Below, piece by piece: positions 8,664 to 17,244 of a DNA stretch of 64,000 nucleotides. This stretch comes from Cytophagaceae bacterium. GTDB taxonomy: Bacteria > Bacteroidota > Bacteroidia > Cytophagales > Spirosomataceae. Location: positions 18,434 through 82,433 of the forward strand of contig JAIXOL010000067.1 of the NCBI GenBank assembly GCA_027486845.1. The letters are read 5' to 3'. The position numbers and the translations under genes are program-made. Each line of letters starts with the position of its first letter. Position 1 is the stretch's first letter. The notes below the pieces were generated by a model, which worked only from the letters and a program-made list of their open reading frames with translations, was not told where the DNA came from and searched no databases.

Positions 8664-9164
8664 TTAAGCCACTGTATTAACAAAAAATCTTTTCAAAGTC
8701 GGGGCATCAATGGCTTTTATTTGCCATTTACTGTTCAAATCACTCAGAATTGATAAAGTAATATTATTAAAGATAATAGTATCGGGAGAAACAAGACCAC
8801 TCTCAACAGCTTTTTTGTATTGAAAAACCGAGAAAGTTTTTATTTCGTTTCCATCAAGATAAGCCTGTGAGCGGTCGAAGAAATCTATATTTAGGGTATC
8901 GCCAAGCTCTTTAAACCAACGAGTAGAGGCATCAATCGAGCAACCACTGGCGGCATTCATGTTTTGGTCGAGGGCAATAATCACAAAGCGATTATGCAAA
9001 ACTTTTGCGGATGCCAATAAAGATGCTCCATGAGCCGCCCATTGATTAACGGCAGGTTTTAAATAATTTTCAATTGTATTTGCCTCAGCATCAGTCAATT
9101 GACGATTGGCTTGATATACCCAAATACGGGCATCTTGCGGAATTTTATCGAAATCTACGTACAT
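8664..9164 (-). CDS. Conserved Bacteroidota protein (often mislabelled ABC transporter ATPase)
   Basis: The preferred start at 9164 gives 166 residues beginning MYVDFDKIPQDARIWVYQ; the frame is open further upstream, but that part crosses a terminator hairpin and has no protein-like character. Conserved-looking pieces are WAAHGASL, LHNRFVIIALD and ASGCSIDASTRWFKEL, a pattern I recall from many Bacteroidota genomes. There is no Walker A or signature motif, so an ATPase label would be wrong. Function unknown. A 7-bp hairpin (8633-8654) lies in the gap to the next gene, fRMsr, with which it is likely co-transcribed. Confidence 0.75.
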   Translation of the reverse strand: MYVDFDKIPQDARIWVYQANRQLTDAEANTIENYLKPAVNQWAAHGASLLASAKVLHNRFVIIALDQNMNAASGCSIDASTRWFKELGDTLNIDFFDRSQAYLDGNEIKTFSVFQYKKAVESGLVSPDTIIFNNITLSILSDLNSKWQIKAIDAPTLKRFFVNTVA

Positions 9165-9182
9165 AACAATATGGTTAAAAAT

Positions 9183-9211
9183 TTGTGGCACACTTTTGAA
9201 GTGTGCCACAA
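9183..9211 (-). terminator. Terminator-like hairpin after the CCG-domain gene
   Basis: A perfect 13-bp inverted repeat (9183-9195 and 9199-9211) with a 3-nt loop, followed on the minus strand by a T-rich run. It separates the CCG-domain gene from the next leftward gene. Confidence 0.65.
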
Positions 9212-9309
9212 TTAATTTGTAAACAATATTTTTGTAAAAATAGTCTCCGATAAAGTCAATTAAAATTTTTGTACAATAAGTTAGAAATTTGGTCGCCGAT
9301 GCGATTCTT

Positions 9310-10104
9310 CTACATCGCTTGCTCAAGCAACTCAGCCAAGTCATAAACTTTTACATCATGCTCACGCTCTTTGTTTTTTACACCATCTGACATCATTACC
9401 ATGCAGAATGGGCAGGCAACAGCAATTGTTTTCGCACCAGTTGCCAAAGCATCTTCGATTCGCTCTATATTTACTTCTTTTGTGCCTTTTTCAGCATCTT
9501 TAAACATTTGTCCACCGCCCGCACCGCAGCAAAGTCCGTTGGTTTTGCAACGCTTCATTTCTACGAGCTCGGCATCCAAATTTTCGAGTAATTGGCGTGG
9601 AGCTTCATAAATATCATTGGCACGACCCAAATAGCAAGAATCGTGATACGTAATTTTTTGTCCTTTAAATGAGCCTCCTCCTTCAATTTTTACTCGCCCT
9701 TCGTTGATTAATTGCTGTAAATAGGTCGAGTGGTGAATCACTTCGTAGTTTCCGCCCAATTCTGGATATTCGTTTTTAAGCGTATTAAAGCAATGCGGAC
9801 AAGCCGTCACGATTTTCTTCACGCTGTAGCCATTCAAAACCTGAATGTTTTGTTGAGCCAACATCTGAAATGTAAATTCGTTGCCCGCTCTACGTGCGGG
9901 GTCGCCCGTACAAGCTTCTTCTGTACCGAGAACGGCGAATTTCACCCCAATTTTATTCAAAATCTTCACAAACGAAATCGTTACTTTTTTATATCGGTCA
10001 TCAAACGAACCTGCACAACCAACCCAAAATAATACTTCGGGTTCTTGACCGTTTGCTGCCATTTCTGCCATTGTTGGCACTTTATATTCGATAGTCTCTT
10101 TCAT
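9310..10104 (-). CDS. CCG-domain (Fe-S)-binding protein, heterodisulfide reductase B-like
   Basis: The 264-residue cytoplasmic protein has two cysteine-rich CCG domains, visible as VGCAGSFDD, TACPHCFNTL, HDSCYLGR, CCGAGGGQMF and ACPFCMVMM. Such domains bind an Fe-S cluster and occur in HdrB, GlpC, LutA and similar electron-transfer subunits. In Bacteroidota the gene is commonly next to a larger ferredoxin-domain oxidoreductase gene; none is seen here. It is divergent from priA and has a good promoter. The electron donor and acceptor cannot be deduced. Confidence 0.88.
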   Translation of the reverse strand: MKETIEYKVPTMAEMAANGQEPEVLFWVGCAGSFDDRYKKVTISFVKILNKIGVKFAVLGTEEACTGDPARRAGNEFTFQMLAQQNIQVLNGYSVKKIVTACPHCFNTLKNEYPELGGNYEVIHHSTYLQQLINEGRVKIEGGGSFKGQKITYHDSCYLGRANDIYEAPRQLLENLDAELVEMKRCKTNGLCCGAGGGQMFKDAEKGTKEVNIERIEDALATGAKTIAVACPFCMVMMSDGVKNKEREHDVKVYDLAELLEQAM

Positions 10105-10163
10105 ATTTATTGGAAAATTGGTTATTTGTTATTGGTTAAAATTCCAAAACAATCATTTTGAAT

Positions 10164-10194
10164 CAAAAATAGTATGCGTGCATAACATTTGCAA
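10164..10194 (-). promoter_or_regulatory. Promoter of the CCG-domain gene
   Basis: On the minus strand, TTG (10192-10194) and TATTTTTG (10164-10171) are separated by 20 nt, matching the Bacteroidota consensus, about 60 nt before the ATG at 10104. Confidence 0.65.
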
Positions 10195-10256
10195 GCGAGT
10201 AACCGAAAAATATTTCCTGCAAAATAATCAATTTTCTTATCTAAGGCTGAATTTAG

Positions 10257-10264
10257 TACCTTTG
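10257..10264 (+). promoter_or_regulatory. Candidate -7 box of priA
   Basis: TACCTTTG matches TAnnTTTG, 80 nt before the priA ATG. The -33 region has only T-rich sequence without a clear TTG. Confidence 0.5.
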
Positions 10265-10344
10265 AGTATTGTTTAGAATGTACCTAATTAAAAAATTTGA
10301 GCATTCGACATTCTTAATTCTTAATTCTACATTCTCAATTCTAC

Positions 10345-12834
10345 ATGGAAGGTCTTTTTTCTGTTGAAACAACCTATTTTGCTGATGTGATTTTGCCCGT
10401 GCCGATTCCACGAATGTTTACATATCGTGTGCCGAGAAACTTTGTGGATGAGATAAAAATAGGGGCAAGGGTTATTGTTGAATTTGGCAAAAATCGAGTC
10501 GTGACGGCGGTTGTCGGACGGATTCATGAAACGCCTCCCGCAAAATATCAAGCAAAATATATTCTCGAACTACTTGATAGTGAGCCACTTATCACGAAGC
10601 AACAACTTTGGTTATTCGATTGGATTGCCGATTATTATATGTGTTGTGTGGGCGAAGTGATGAACGTAGCAGTGCCTTCGGGCTTGAAGGTCACCAGCCA
10701 ATCAAGGATTCAACTTAATCCAGACTTTGATCATCCTGAACTTTTAGAAGAAAACGAAATTCAATTTTTGGATATTCTTAAAAACCACGCTTCGTTGACT
10801 TATGATGATGCGTTAAAATTTGTGGGCGAAACCAATATCAACACCATGATAAAATCGTTGATTGGTAAGCACGCAATTATTATGTATGAAGAAGTTAAGG
10901 AGAAATACAAGCCCAAAATTGCCAAGAAGGTTCGACTAAAAAGGGTTTATGAAGGCAGCGAAGAAGTAGCAAATTTGATTGATTCTTTGGCCAAAAATGC
11001 CAAACAACAAACGGTTATTTTGGAGTATTTACGCCAGATTCCGATGCACCAACTAAGCGAACGCAATCAGTTTGGAGTTGATAAATCGTTTTTTACACAA
11101 GGGGAAACTTCCGATTCTTCGCTCAATAAATTGATTGAAAAAGGAGTTTTGGAGCAGTTTGAAATCGTGGTTTCTCGTTTTGGCGATGATATGCCAACCG
11201 AGCAAGTAAAAATAGAACTGACTGAAGCCCAACAGCAGGCAAGCAATGAAGTTTTGACGCACTTTCAAGAAAAAGATGTGGTTTTACTGCACGGAATTAC
11301 GGGAAGTGGTAAAACCGAGATTTATATTGATTTGATTCAACAAGTGCTGGAAGGTGGCTCGCAAGTATTGTTTTTATTGCCTGAAATTGCTTTAACAACC
11401 CAAATTGTGGTACGGATGAAACGAGTTTTTGGCGATAAAATGGGCGTGTATCACTCCAAATTTTCGGACAATGAGCGGGTTGAAGTTTGGCGAGGTGTGC
11501 TTGAAGGACGTTACCAATTTGTGGTTGGAGTGCGTTCGGCGGTTTTCTTGCCGATGGATAATTTGGGCTTGGTGATTATCGACGAAGAGCACGAAAGTTC
11601 GTATAAACAATATGACCCCGCTCCACGCTACCACGCACGTGATGTGGGCATTATGCTGGGGCTGAAACAAGGTGCGAAAATCTTGTTGGGTTCGGCCACA
11701 CCATCGCTTGAAAGTTATTATCAAGCCACTACTGGTAAATATGGTTTGGTTACGCTTAATCAACGATACGGAAATGCTCAATTGCCTGATATTCAGCTAA
11801 TTGATTTGAAGTCGGAGCGTAAGGCAAAAACCATGAAAAATGATTTTTCGGGAACTTTATGTCAGCATATTGAGCATAATTTGGCCATTGGCGATCAAAC
11901 GATTATTTTCCAAAACCGACGTGGTTATTCGCCGTATTTGAATTGCCAAGAATGTAATTGGATTGGAGAATGTGAGCAATGTGCGGTGAGTTTGACTTAT
12001 CACCTCGACTCGAAAGAATTACGTTGCCACTATTGCGGACATAAAGAGGAGATTCCGAAAGCTTGTCCAGTTTGTGGTTCGGGCAAAATCCGAACGGTGG
12101 GTTTTGGTACTGAAAAACTCGAAGATGACCTTCGAATCATGTATCCAGCGGCACGAGTGCAACGCATGGATTTGGATACAACTCGAACAAAAAATGCTTA
12201 TCAAACAATTCTTGGGGAGTTTGAGCAAGGAAATACCGATATTTTGGTAGGAACGCAGATGATTAGTAAAGGGTTGGATTTCGACCGAGTGAGTTTGGTT
12301 GGCATTTTTGATGCAGACCGTATGATACATTTTCCTGATTTTAGGGCAGCCGAACGAGCCTTTCAGATGCTTACGCAGGTAAGCGGGCGTGCAGGCCGAC
12401 GTGAGAAAAAAGGTTTGGTGCTGATTCAAACTGGCAATACACAGCAGAGTTTGCTCCATAAAGTTGTGGCGAATGATTATATGGGTTATTATAATGATGA
12501 AATCAAGGAGCGAGAAGGGTATTTTTATCCGCCTTTTACTCGTGTTATTTCGATAACCGTGAAGCATGAAGAACAAGACAAAGCTGAAAAAGCTGCTCAT
12601 TGGTTAGCCAATAAATTGCTCGAAAAACTCGGCAAAGCTCGTGTGCTTGGCCCCGAAAAAGGCATGGTTGAGCGAGTAAGAAATAAGTTTTTGTACGATA
12701 TTTTACTAAAACTCGAAAAAGATAAACTCAATATAAAAGCCGCAAAGGTTTTCTTACAAGAACAAATCGACGCCGTAATGACGCAGCGTGAGTTTAGAGG
12801 GATTTATGTGGTGGTTGATGTTGATGCGGTGTAG
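10345..12834 (+). CDS. priA: Primosomal protein N' (replication restart helicase PriA)
   Basis: An 829-residue superfamily 2 DNA helicase. The N-terminal part is the 3'-end-binding domain (FADVILPVPIPRMFTY near residue 12). Walker A is GITGSGKTEIYI (about residue 318), the DEAH-like box is DEEH (413), and the Zn-binding cysteines lie in CQECNWIGECEQC (about 534) and CHYCG/CPVCG further on. QVSGRAGR marks helicase motif VI. PriA recognises stalled forks and reloads DnaB. The gene is single and convergent with nothing nearby; a hairpin-type repeat follows its stop. Confidence 0.96.
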   Translation: MEGLFSVETTYFADVILPVPIPRMFTYRVPRNFVDEIKIGARVIVEFGKNRVVTAVVGRIHETPPAKYQAKYILELLDSEPLITKQQLWLFDWIADYYMCCVGEVMNVAVPSGLKVTSQSRIQLNPDFDHPELLEENEIQFLDILKNHASLTYDDALKFVGETNINTMIKSLIGKHAIIMYEEVKEKYKPKIAKKVRLKRVYEGSEEVANLIDSLAKNAKQQTVILEYLRQIPMHQLSERNQFGVDKSFFTQGETSDSSLNKLIEKGVLEQFEIVVSRFGDDMPTEQVKIELTEAQQQASNEVLTHFQEKDVVLLHGITGSGKTEIYIDLIQQVLEGGSQVLFLLPEIALTTQIVVRMKRVFGDKMGVYHSKFSDNERVEVWRGVLEGRYQFVVGVRSAVFLPMDNLGLVIIDEEHESSYKQYDPAPRYHARDVGIMLGLKQGAKILLGSATPSLESYYQATTGKYGLVTLNQRYGNAQLPDIQLIDLKSERKAKTMKNDFSGTLCQHIEHNLAIGDQTIIFQNRRGYSPYLNCQECNWIGECEQCAVSLTYHLDSKELRCHYCGHKEEIPKACPVCGSGKIRTVGFGTEKLEDDLRIMYPAARVQRMDLDTTRTKNAYQTILGEFEQGNTDILVGTQMISKGLDFDRVSLVGIFDADRMIHFPDFRAAERAFQMLTQVSGRAGRREKKGLVLIQTGNTQQSLLHKVVANDYMGYYNDEIKEREGYFYPPFTRVISITVKHEEQDKAEKAAHWLANKLLEKLGKARVLGPEKGMVERVRNKFLYDILLKLEKDKLNIKAAKVFLQEQIDAVMTQREFRGIYVVVDVDAV

Positions 12835-12841
12835 GGGTTTT

Positions 12842-12899
12842 GCCGTTCAGAGAACGGCTGATACATTGACTAAATTTGGAATATTTAATTAAATGGGGA
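12842..12899. repeat. Dispersed hairpin repeat, family A, copy 1
   Basis: A 17-nt hairpin (GCCGTT-CAGAG-AACGGC, 12842-12858) is followed by TGATACATTGACTAAATT and the rest of a conserved tail. The same unit occurs three more times near 14.3-14.5 kb. It lies directly after priA and may act as its transcription end. Confidence 0.65.
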
Positions 12900-12951
12900 G
12901 TGTTCAAATACCTTCAGATGTTTTTTTAAACAGCATCTACAAAATCAATTT

Positions 12952-13042
12952 TATGCAAATCAGAAAATAAAATCTATGTAAATAAGAAAATATAATCTAT
13001 GTAAATCAGAAAATTAAATTTATGTAAATCGTAAAATTAAGC
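12952..13042. repeat. Four 23-bp tandem repeats upstream of the DUF4143 ATPase
   Basis: Units start at 12952, 12975, 12998 and 13021 (lengths 23, 23, 23, 22). The common core is TATGTAAATCAGAAAATTAAATC with a few changes in each. The array ends exactly at the -7 box of the next gene, so it occupies the promoter. Its form resembles iterons or multiple regulator binding sites. Confidence 0.7.
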
Positions 13043-13050
13043 TATATTTG
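13043..13050 (+). promoter_or_regulatory. -7 box of the DUF4143 ATPase gene
   Basis: TATATTTG matches TAnnTTTG and lies 20 nt before the ATG at 13070. The -33 position falls within the repeat array, where no TTG is found. Confidence 0.55.
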
Positions 13051-13069
13051 TGCTTTAAATAAATAATTT

Positions 13070-14230
13070 ATGATAGAGCGAAATATAGCCAAGGTGATTA
13101 AAGAATTGATGCTTGTTTATCCAGTTATTGCACTTACTGGACCAAGACAATCTGGCAAGACTACTTTACTAAAAAGTATGTTTAAAGATTATCGTTATGT
13201 TTCGCTCGAAAATCCAGACAATAGGCTTTTTGCTGAGCGAGACCCTAACGGCTTCTTAGAATTATATAATCAAAAGGTTATTTTTGATGAAGTACAACGA
13301 GTACCTTCTTTATTTTCTTATATTCAAGCTTTAGTCGATGAGTCAAAAATAATGGGGCAATTTATATTGTCTGGTTCACAGAATTTTAGTTTGATTAAAA
13401 GTATTACCCAAAGTCTGGCGGGTAGAGTTGCCCTTTTCAAGCTGCTACCGTTTGACTTTGAAGAATTACAATCTCAAAATTTACTGCCGCACGACTACGC
13501 ATCAATGATTATGCGTGGCTGTTATCCTGCTTTATATGACCGCCCTATTCCCACTACGGCTTTTTATGCAAATTATATTGAAACCTATGTAGAACGAGAT
13601 TTGTCAGAAATTTTAAATGTGAAAGATATTCGTCTATTCAGAATATTTCTAAAACTATGTGCTGGTAGAATCGGTCAGCAACTTAACCTAACAAATCTTG
13701 CCAAGGAAGCTGGTATTTCTATTCCAACGGTTAAATCTTGGCTATCAATTTTAGAGAGTAGTTATATTGCTTATCAATTACCTCCATTTTTCAATAATTT
13801 CAATAAAAGGTTAGTTAAAAGTGCTAAGTTATACTTTTATGATACTGGTTTAGTAAGTTATTTACTTGGAATAAAAAGCGAAAAGTCTATTCAAGAAAGT
13901 GAATTTAAGGGAGCTTTATTTGAAAACATGGTCATTAACGAATATATTAAACAAAATTATCATCATAATTTATACCATGAATTTTACTTTTGGCGAGATT
14001 CAAATGGTCATGAAGTCGATTTATTGGTCAGTAATGAAACCGCTTACGATATTGTAGAAATAAAAGCAACAAAAACAATTTTACCAAAACTTTTCGACGG
14101 TTTGGATTTGCTGAAAAACATAGGCAAAGAAAAAATCAATCGAAAAGTCTTGGTTTATGGCGGAAAAGAAAGCCAAAATAGAAGTAATTATAAAGTATGG
14201 GCATGGAATAACGTAAAAATTGATTTCTGA
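13070..14230 (+). CDS. ATP-binding protein, AAA_14 / DUF4143 family
   Basis: A 386-residue protein. The AAA_14 ATPase part has Walker A GPRQSGKTTLL (residues 24-34), Walker B KVIFDEVQRVP and a sensor-like ILSGSQNF. The C-terminal DUF4143 domain has the PD-(D/E)XK-like core EVDLLVSNETAYDIVEIKA (about residues 325-343). These proteins are common, mobile and poorly understood; some are thought to be linked to toxin-antitoxin-like or defence functions. It lies alone in a repeat-rich region with a repeat array in its promoter. AT content is high, in line with recent acquisition. Confidence 0.9.
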   Translation: MIERNIAKVIKELMLVYPVIALTGPRQSGKTTLLKSMFKDYRYVSLENPDNRLFAERDPNGFLELYNQKVIFDEVQRVPSLFSYIQALVDESKIMGQFILSGSQNFSLIKSITQSLAGRVALFKLLPFDFEELQSQNLLPHDYASMIMRGCYPALYDRPIPTTAFYANYIETYVERDLSEILNVKDIRLFRIFLKLCAGRIGQQLNLTNLAKEAGISIPTVKSWLSILESSYIAYQLPPFFNNFNKRLVKSAKLYFYDTGLVSYLLGIKSEKSIQESEFKGALFENMVINEYIKQNYHHNLYHEFYFWRDSNGHEVDLLVSNETAYDIVEIKATKTILPKLFDGLDLLKNIGKEKINRKVLVYGGKESQNRSNYKVWAWNNVKIDF

Positions 14231-14259
14231 AAATGTTTTTTGTTTAAATCTGTTTTACC

Positions 14260-14508
14260 GTTCGCCTATGTATTAGCGAATGAAGCGAGTTTTTTGCCGT
14301 TCAGAGAACGGCTGACATATTGACTAAATTTGGAATATTTAGCCAAATAGGTGTATACTAAACTGCAAAAAAACCTATTTCTCTAATGCCGTTGTAACAA
14401 CGGCTGACACAAGACTAAATGTGGAATATTTAGCCTAACGGGGGCTTTACAGATACCAGAGAATAGCTAACCCACTGACTAAATTTGGAATATTTAGCCA
14501 ATCTGGGC
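14260..14508. repeat. Cluster of dispersed repeats: family A copies 2-4 and a GTTCGCCTA element
   Basis: This is the 315-bp gap between two convergent genes. It holds a GTTCGCCTA...AGCGAATGAA element (14260-14283, again at 17935) and three family A units at 14296-14348, 14388-14438 and about 14460-14508. The hairpins of copies 2 and 3 keep the stem GCCGTT/AACGGC but differ in loop sequence, and all three share the tail with GACTAAAT and GGAATATTTAGCC. No gene is seen. Confidence 0.7.
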
Positions 14509-14545
14509 TATACATCAAACTATTTCAGCCAAAAATACAAAGTTC

Positions 14546-15175
14546 TTAGTAGGTATCATCAACACTTTTATCAACACTATTTTTGTTTCTGAGAATTCTT
14601 GGTTTGAAGTTATGACTGATAGTTTGGTATTTTTTATCTATTTTTATGTCCATTATTTTCAATTGCTTATTCCTTTGTTTTGATATTATATAGATAGTGT
14701 AAATTCCATACTCTAAGTCTGAAAAATAGAATGTTCCATTACCATCTACAATCTCGCTACCATCGCTTAAATTAGAATTTAATTTCTGTTTTATACAAGA
14801 TTCGTGTTCTGTTTCATATTGGTTCAATTTATATTCATTTAATTCAATCGAACTTTTCAGCTCCTTCCTTTTTTTTCTTAAATCTTTTGGAATTAATATT
14901 AAGACCTTGCTCATTTCTTTATCAGTAAGTGAAAAGTCTGAAAGATTTTGAAAGTAATCACTTCTAGTTTTGTAGTAATCATCTTTAATACATGAGTTCA
15001 ATTCATGATAAAAATTTGATGTGTTTTTTAGGATATATACTTGTGAACCAATATCAGGTTTATCCCCATAATTATCATTAAAAAAATACATTACAACACC
15101 TTTTAAGGTCCCCGTTTGAGAATATGAAGTGAAAGTAATTATTGAAAATAAGCAAAGAATAATAGATTTTTTCAT
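14546..15175 (-). CDS. Exported protein of unknown function
   Basis: A 209-residue protein with a Sec signal peptide (MKKSIILCLFSIITFTSYSQ). The mature part starts TGTLKGVVMYFFND, which looks like the first strand of a carboxypeptidase-regulatory-like (prealbumin-type) beta sandwich, and the segment GTFYFSDLEYGIYTIYIIS near residue 150 fits its end. Between them is a long charged helical insertion. I do not recognise a specific family. It is very AT-rich and its neighbours are repeats, so it could be accessory. Confidence 0.65.
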   Translation of the reverse strand: MKKSIILCLFSIITFTSYSQTGTLKGVVMYFFNDNYGDKPDIGSQVYILKNTSNFYHELNSCIKDDYYKTRSDYFQNLSDFSLTDKEMSKVLILIPKDLRKKRKELKSSIELNEYKLNQYETEHESCIKQKLNSNLSDGSEIVDGNGTFYFSDLEYGIYTIYIISKQRNKQLKIMDIKIDKKYQTISHNFKPRILRNKNSVDKSVDDTY

Positions 15176-15477
15176 AAATAAATTTACTGCTAATGGTTTA
15201 ATTTTTTACTTGAATTCCAACGACCAACAATATAATAATAATTTAGTGATTTTTGAGCGGTCGCCTATCCGCTTAATTTACGGTTCGCCCCTGCGATTGA
15301 TTATTAAGCTTTTATATAATGATTCGTTTTTGATTTTAGGATATTAAAACCTTTCTTCATTGATCAAGTCTAATAGTAAAAATAAGGTAATAATATAAAA
15401 AATTTACATTAAAAACTTAGGAGTTTTTGAAAATAAAAAACACACCTTTTATCCTATTTTTTATCTAAATTTTTCCA
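15176..15477. other. Intergenic region, AT-rich, no gene seen
   Basis: 302 bp between two leftward genes. It contains a small inverted repeat AGCGG/CCGCT near 15255-15272 but no clear promoter, terminator or gene. Confidence 0.5.
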
Positions 15478-16776
15478 TTATCTATACCATTGTTTTCCAT
15501 CTACAATTAAAGAATTTTTAATGGCATCGTATTTTATATCTACTGATTTCCAAGAAGCATCAATAGAGTTTCCCCAACTACGAGTAAAAAATTTACTTTG
15601 TGCATCAATTTTGTATTGATATTTTTCTGCTTTTTTGCTTCCATCATAAGTTTCATATCTTTTCCAAAAAAAGTTTTTATTTTCAGAAAAATCATAAACA
15701 ATATTTTTATCTGGAAAATAAAGGTTGGGATTGTCGGCTTCTTTCCATAATCCAGTCATTTTATCCAAAAAATCTGAATTCTTAATTACTTGTGCATTAT
15801 TTTGCTCTACATAATCAGCTTTATTAAAAATTCCCATTAAACTTTCTCTATAAGAGGTTGCAGTTTCGCTGATGCTATATGCCTTAAATTGATCTAATGA
15901 ATTTTTCTCAATTCTTATAAACTTTATAAATTTTTTATAATCTGTATCAAAAATATAAATGATATCTTTTTCTATTTTAAAGGAATAAGCTTTTGTTACA
16001 TAATTGCTAATATCGACATAATAATTATAGTTATAAAAGTGAATAAGCTTTAATGTTGAACTATTGCTTTCAAATGTCATTTTATAGGAATCAAACCATT
16101 GTTCTTTTCCATTGTAGTAGTACAACCATGTAAATGGGAGATAGCTGGCATATGATTTATCATCAACAACATCCACAAGTGTTGCAGGTAAAGTCTTTAC
16201 TATCAATGCTTCTGACTTAGGGCTTTCACCGAATTCATTAACTAAAGTTAAATTATATATATATGTTGTTTCTGCGGTTAATCCAATATCTTCAAAAAAT
16301 AGATTGCTGCCCTCATAAACTACTATATTGTTTCGGTAGATTTTATATGACTTGATATTGTCTATTTTTGCCCATTGTAACTTGACGATATTGCTTGAAA
16401 CTAATGTAGATGTTGGTTTTGAGGATTTTGGAGGAGCAATAATATTGACAGTAAATGTTTGACTTAAGCCATCTTCCGCTGTTACTGTATATAAAACGGG
16501 TTTTGTAAAGTTTTGTATTATATCTGATGCAGGAGAAATAGTTGCCTTAGGTGATATGGTAATTGTTGGTGTGAGTAGACTTGCATCGGTACCAAAAGGT
16601 AAAGTTGCAGTAATATTTCTTTGAACACTATCAATATTTGCGTTTATGTTTAGCGTTCTGAATGAGAATGATTTTATCTCTTTATTCGAACTTTTGATTG
16701 GAATTAACTCCTTTGTAGAACATGAAGCTGATAAAATTGCCGTCAGTATGAATAAAAAGTAAATATATGATTTCAT
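15478..16776 (-). CDS. Lipoprotein with Ig-like and fibronectin type III domains
   Basis: The start at 16776 is chosen because it gives a lipoprotein signal (MKSYIYFLFILTAILSASCS, lipobox LSAS-C), leaving 432 residues. The first domain (about 30-110) has the ITISPKATISP...YTVTAEDGLSQTFTV pattern of Ig-like domains found in Bacteroidota surface lipoproteins. A fibronectin type III domain follows (about 120-200). The last 230 residues are rich in Tyr/Trp/Lys and are not recognised. It is probably anchored in the outer membrane and may bind a polymer, but no SusC/D or enzyme gene is near. Base composition is strongly AT-rich. Confidence 0.75.
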   Translation of the reverse strand: MKSYIYFLFILTAILSASCSTKELIPIKSSNKEIKSFSFRTLNINANIDSVQRNITATLPFGTDASLLTPTITISPKATISPASDIIQNFTKPVLYTVTAEDGLSQTFTVNIIAPPKSSKPTSTLVSSNIVKLQWAKIDNIKSYKIYRNNIVVYEGSNLFFEDIGLTAETTYIYNLTLVNEFGESPKSEALIVKTLPATLVDVVDDKSYASYLPFTWLYYYNGKEQWFDSYKMTFESNSSTLKLIHFYNYNYYVDISNYVTKAYSFKIEKDIIYIFDTDYKKFIKFIRIEKNSLDQFKAYSISETATSYRESLMGIFNKADYVEQNNAQVIKNSDFLDKMTGLWKEADNPNLYFPDKNIVYDFSENKNFFWKRYETYDGSKKAEKYQYKIDAQSKFFTRSWGNSIDASWKSVDIKYDAIKNSLIVDGKQWYR

Positions 16777-17244
16777 GATAATGGTTTTAAAAATTTCCAA
16801 CAATTCACAAATGCTATGCTGGAGGTTTTTATTTGATTTAACTAATTGATTTTAAAGCGTTTAAGCACATACATAGAGCTGGAAGAAAAGTATTGAACAT
16901 TCTTCTTTCCATGTGTCATTAAGCATCAACAAACACAAATATATAAAATATGTAGAAGAATAAAAGAGGTTTTTGCTAAAAGGCCTTTGCAAACCCTTCT
17001 TTCTCCCTCGCTCCCCTAACTCCACTCAAATTAAGCGAGGAAGTTCAACTGATTTTAAAACCGTAGTGTAACTATCAGTCTGTATTTCAAGGGCAAAAGT
17101 GGAGTATGACAATATTAATTTAGTTTGGCATTAAAAATGCCTTGCTCTTTAAGTCCAACATCACAGATGCGGACTAACAGTGTCAGTTTGAGAATACCAA
17201 ACGATAAATACAAACTTCTCACAACAAGCATTTTACACCAAAAA
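16777..17244. other. Intergenic region between the lipoprotein and miaE
   Basis: 468 bp without a gene. It holds family B repeat copy 1 (17050-17081) and a short hairpin GGCATT-AAA-AATGCC near 17130-17145 that could end transcription from miaE. Confidence 0.5.
17050..17081. repeat. Hairpin repeat, family B, copy 1
   Basis: A 32-bp unit (CTGATTTTAAAACCGTAGTG... ATCAGTC) whose ends pair as ACTGAT/ATCAGT. A second copy lies at 17974-18005 on the other side of miaE in the same orientation, matching at about 29 of 32 positions, with the end pair changed to GCTGAT/ATCAGC so that pairing is kept. Confidence 0.65.

Noticed and set aside
8664..9164. ABC transporter ATPase label
   Set aside because: No Walker A, Walker B or signature motif exists in the protein.
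9165..9344. N-terminal extension of the 8664-9164 gene, starting at 9344
   Set aside because: It crosses a terminator hairpin and the end of the CCG-domain gene, and is not protein-like; the ATG at 9164 gives the conserved-looking start.
12952..13042. CRISPR array
   Set aside because: The four units are contiguous, with no spacers between them.
12842..14508. Complete insertion sequence around the DUF4143 gene
   Set aside because: No transposase and no terminal inverted repeats were found; only short hairpin repeats.
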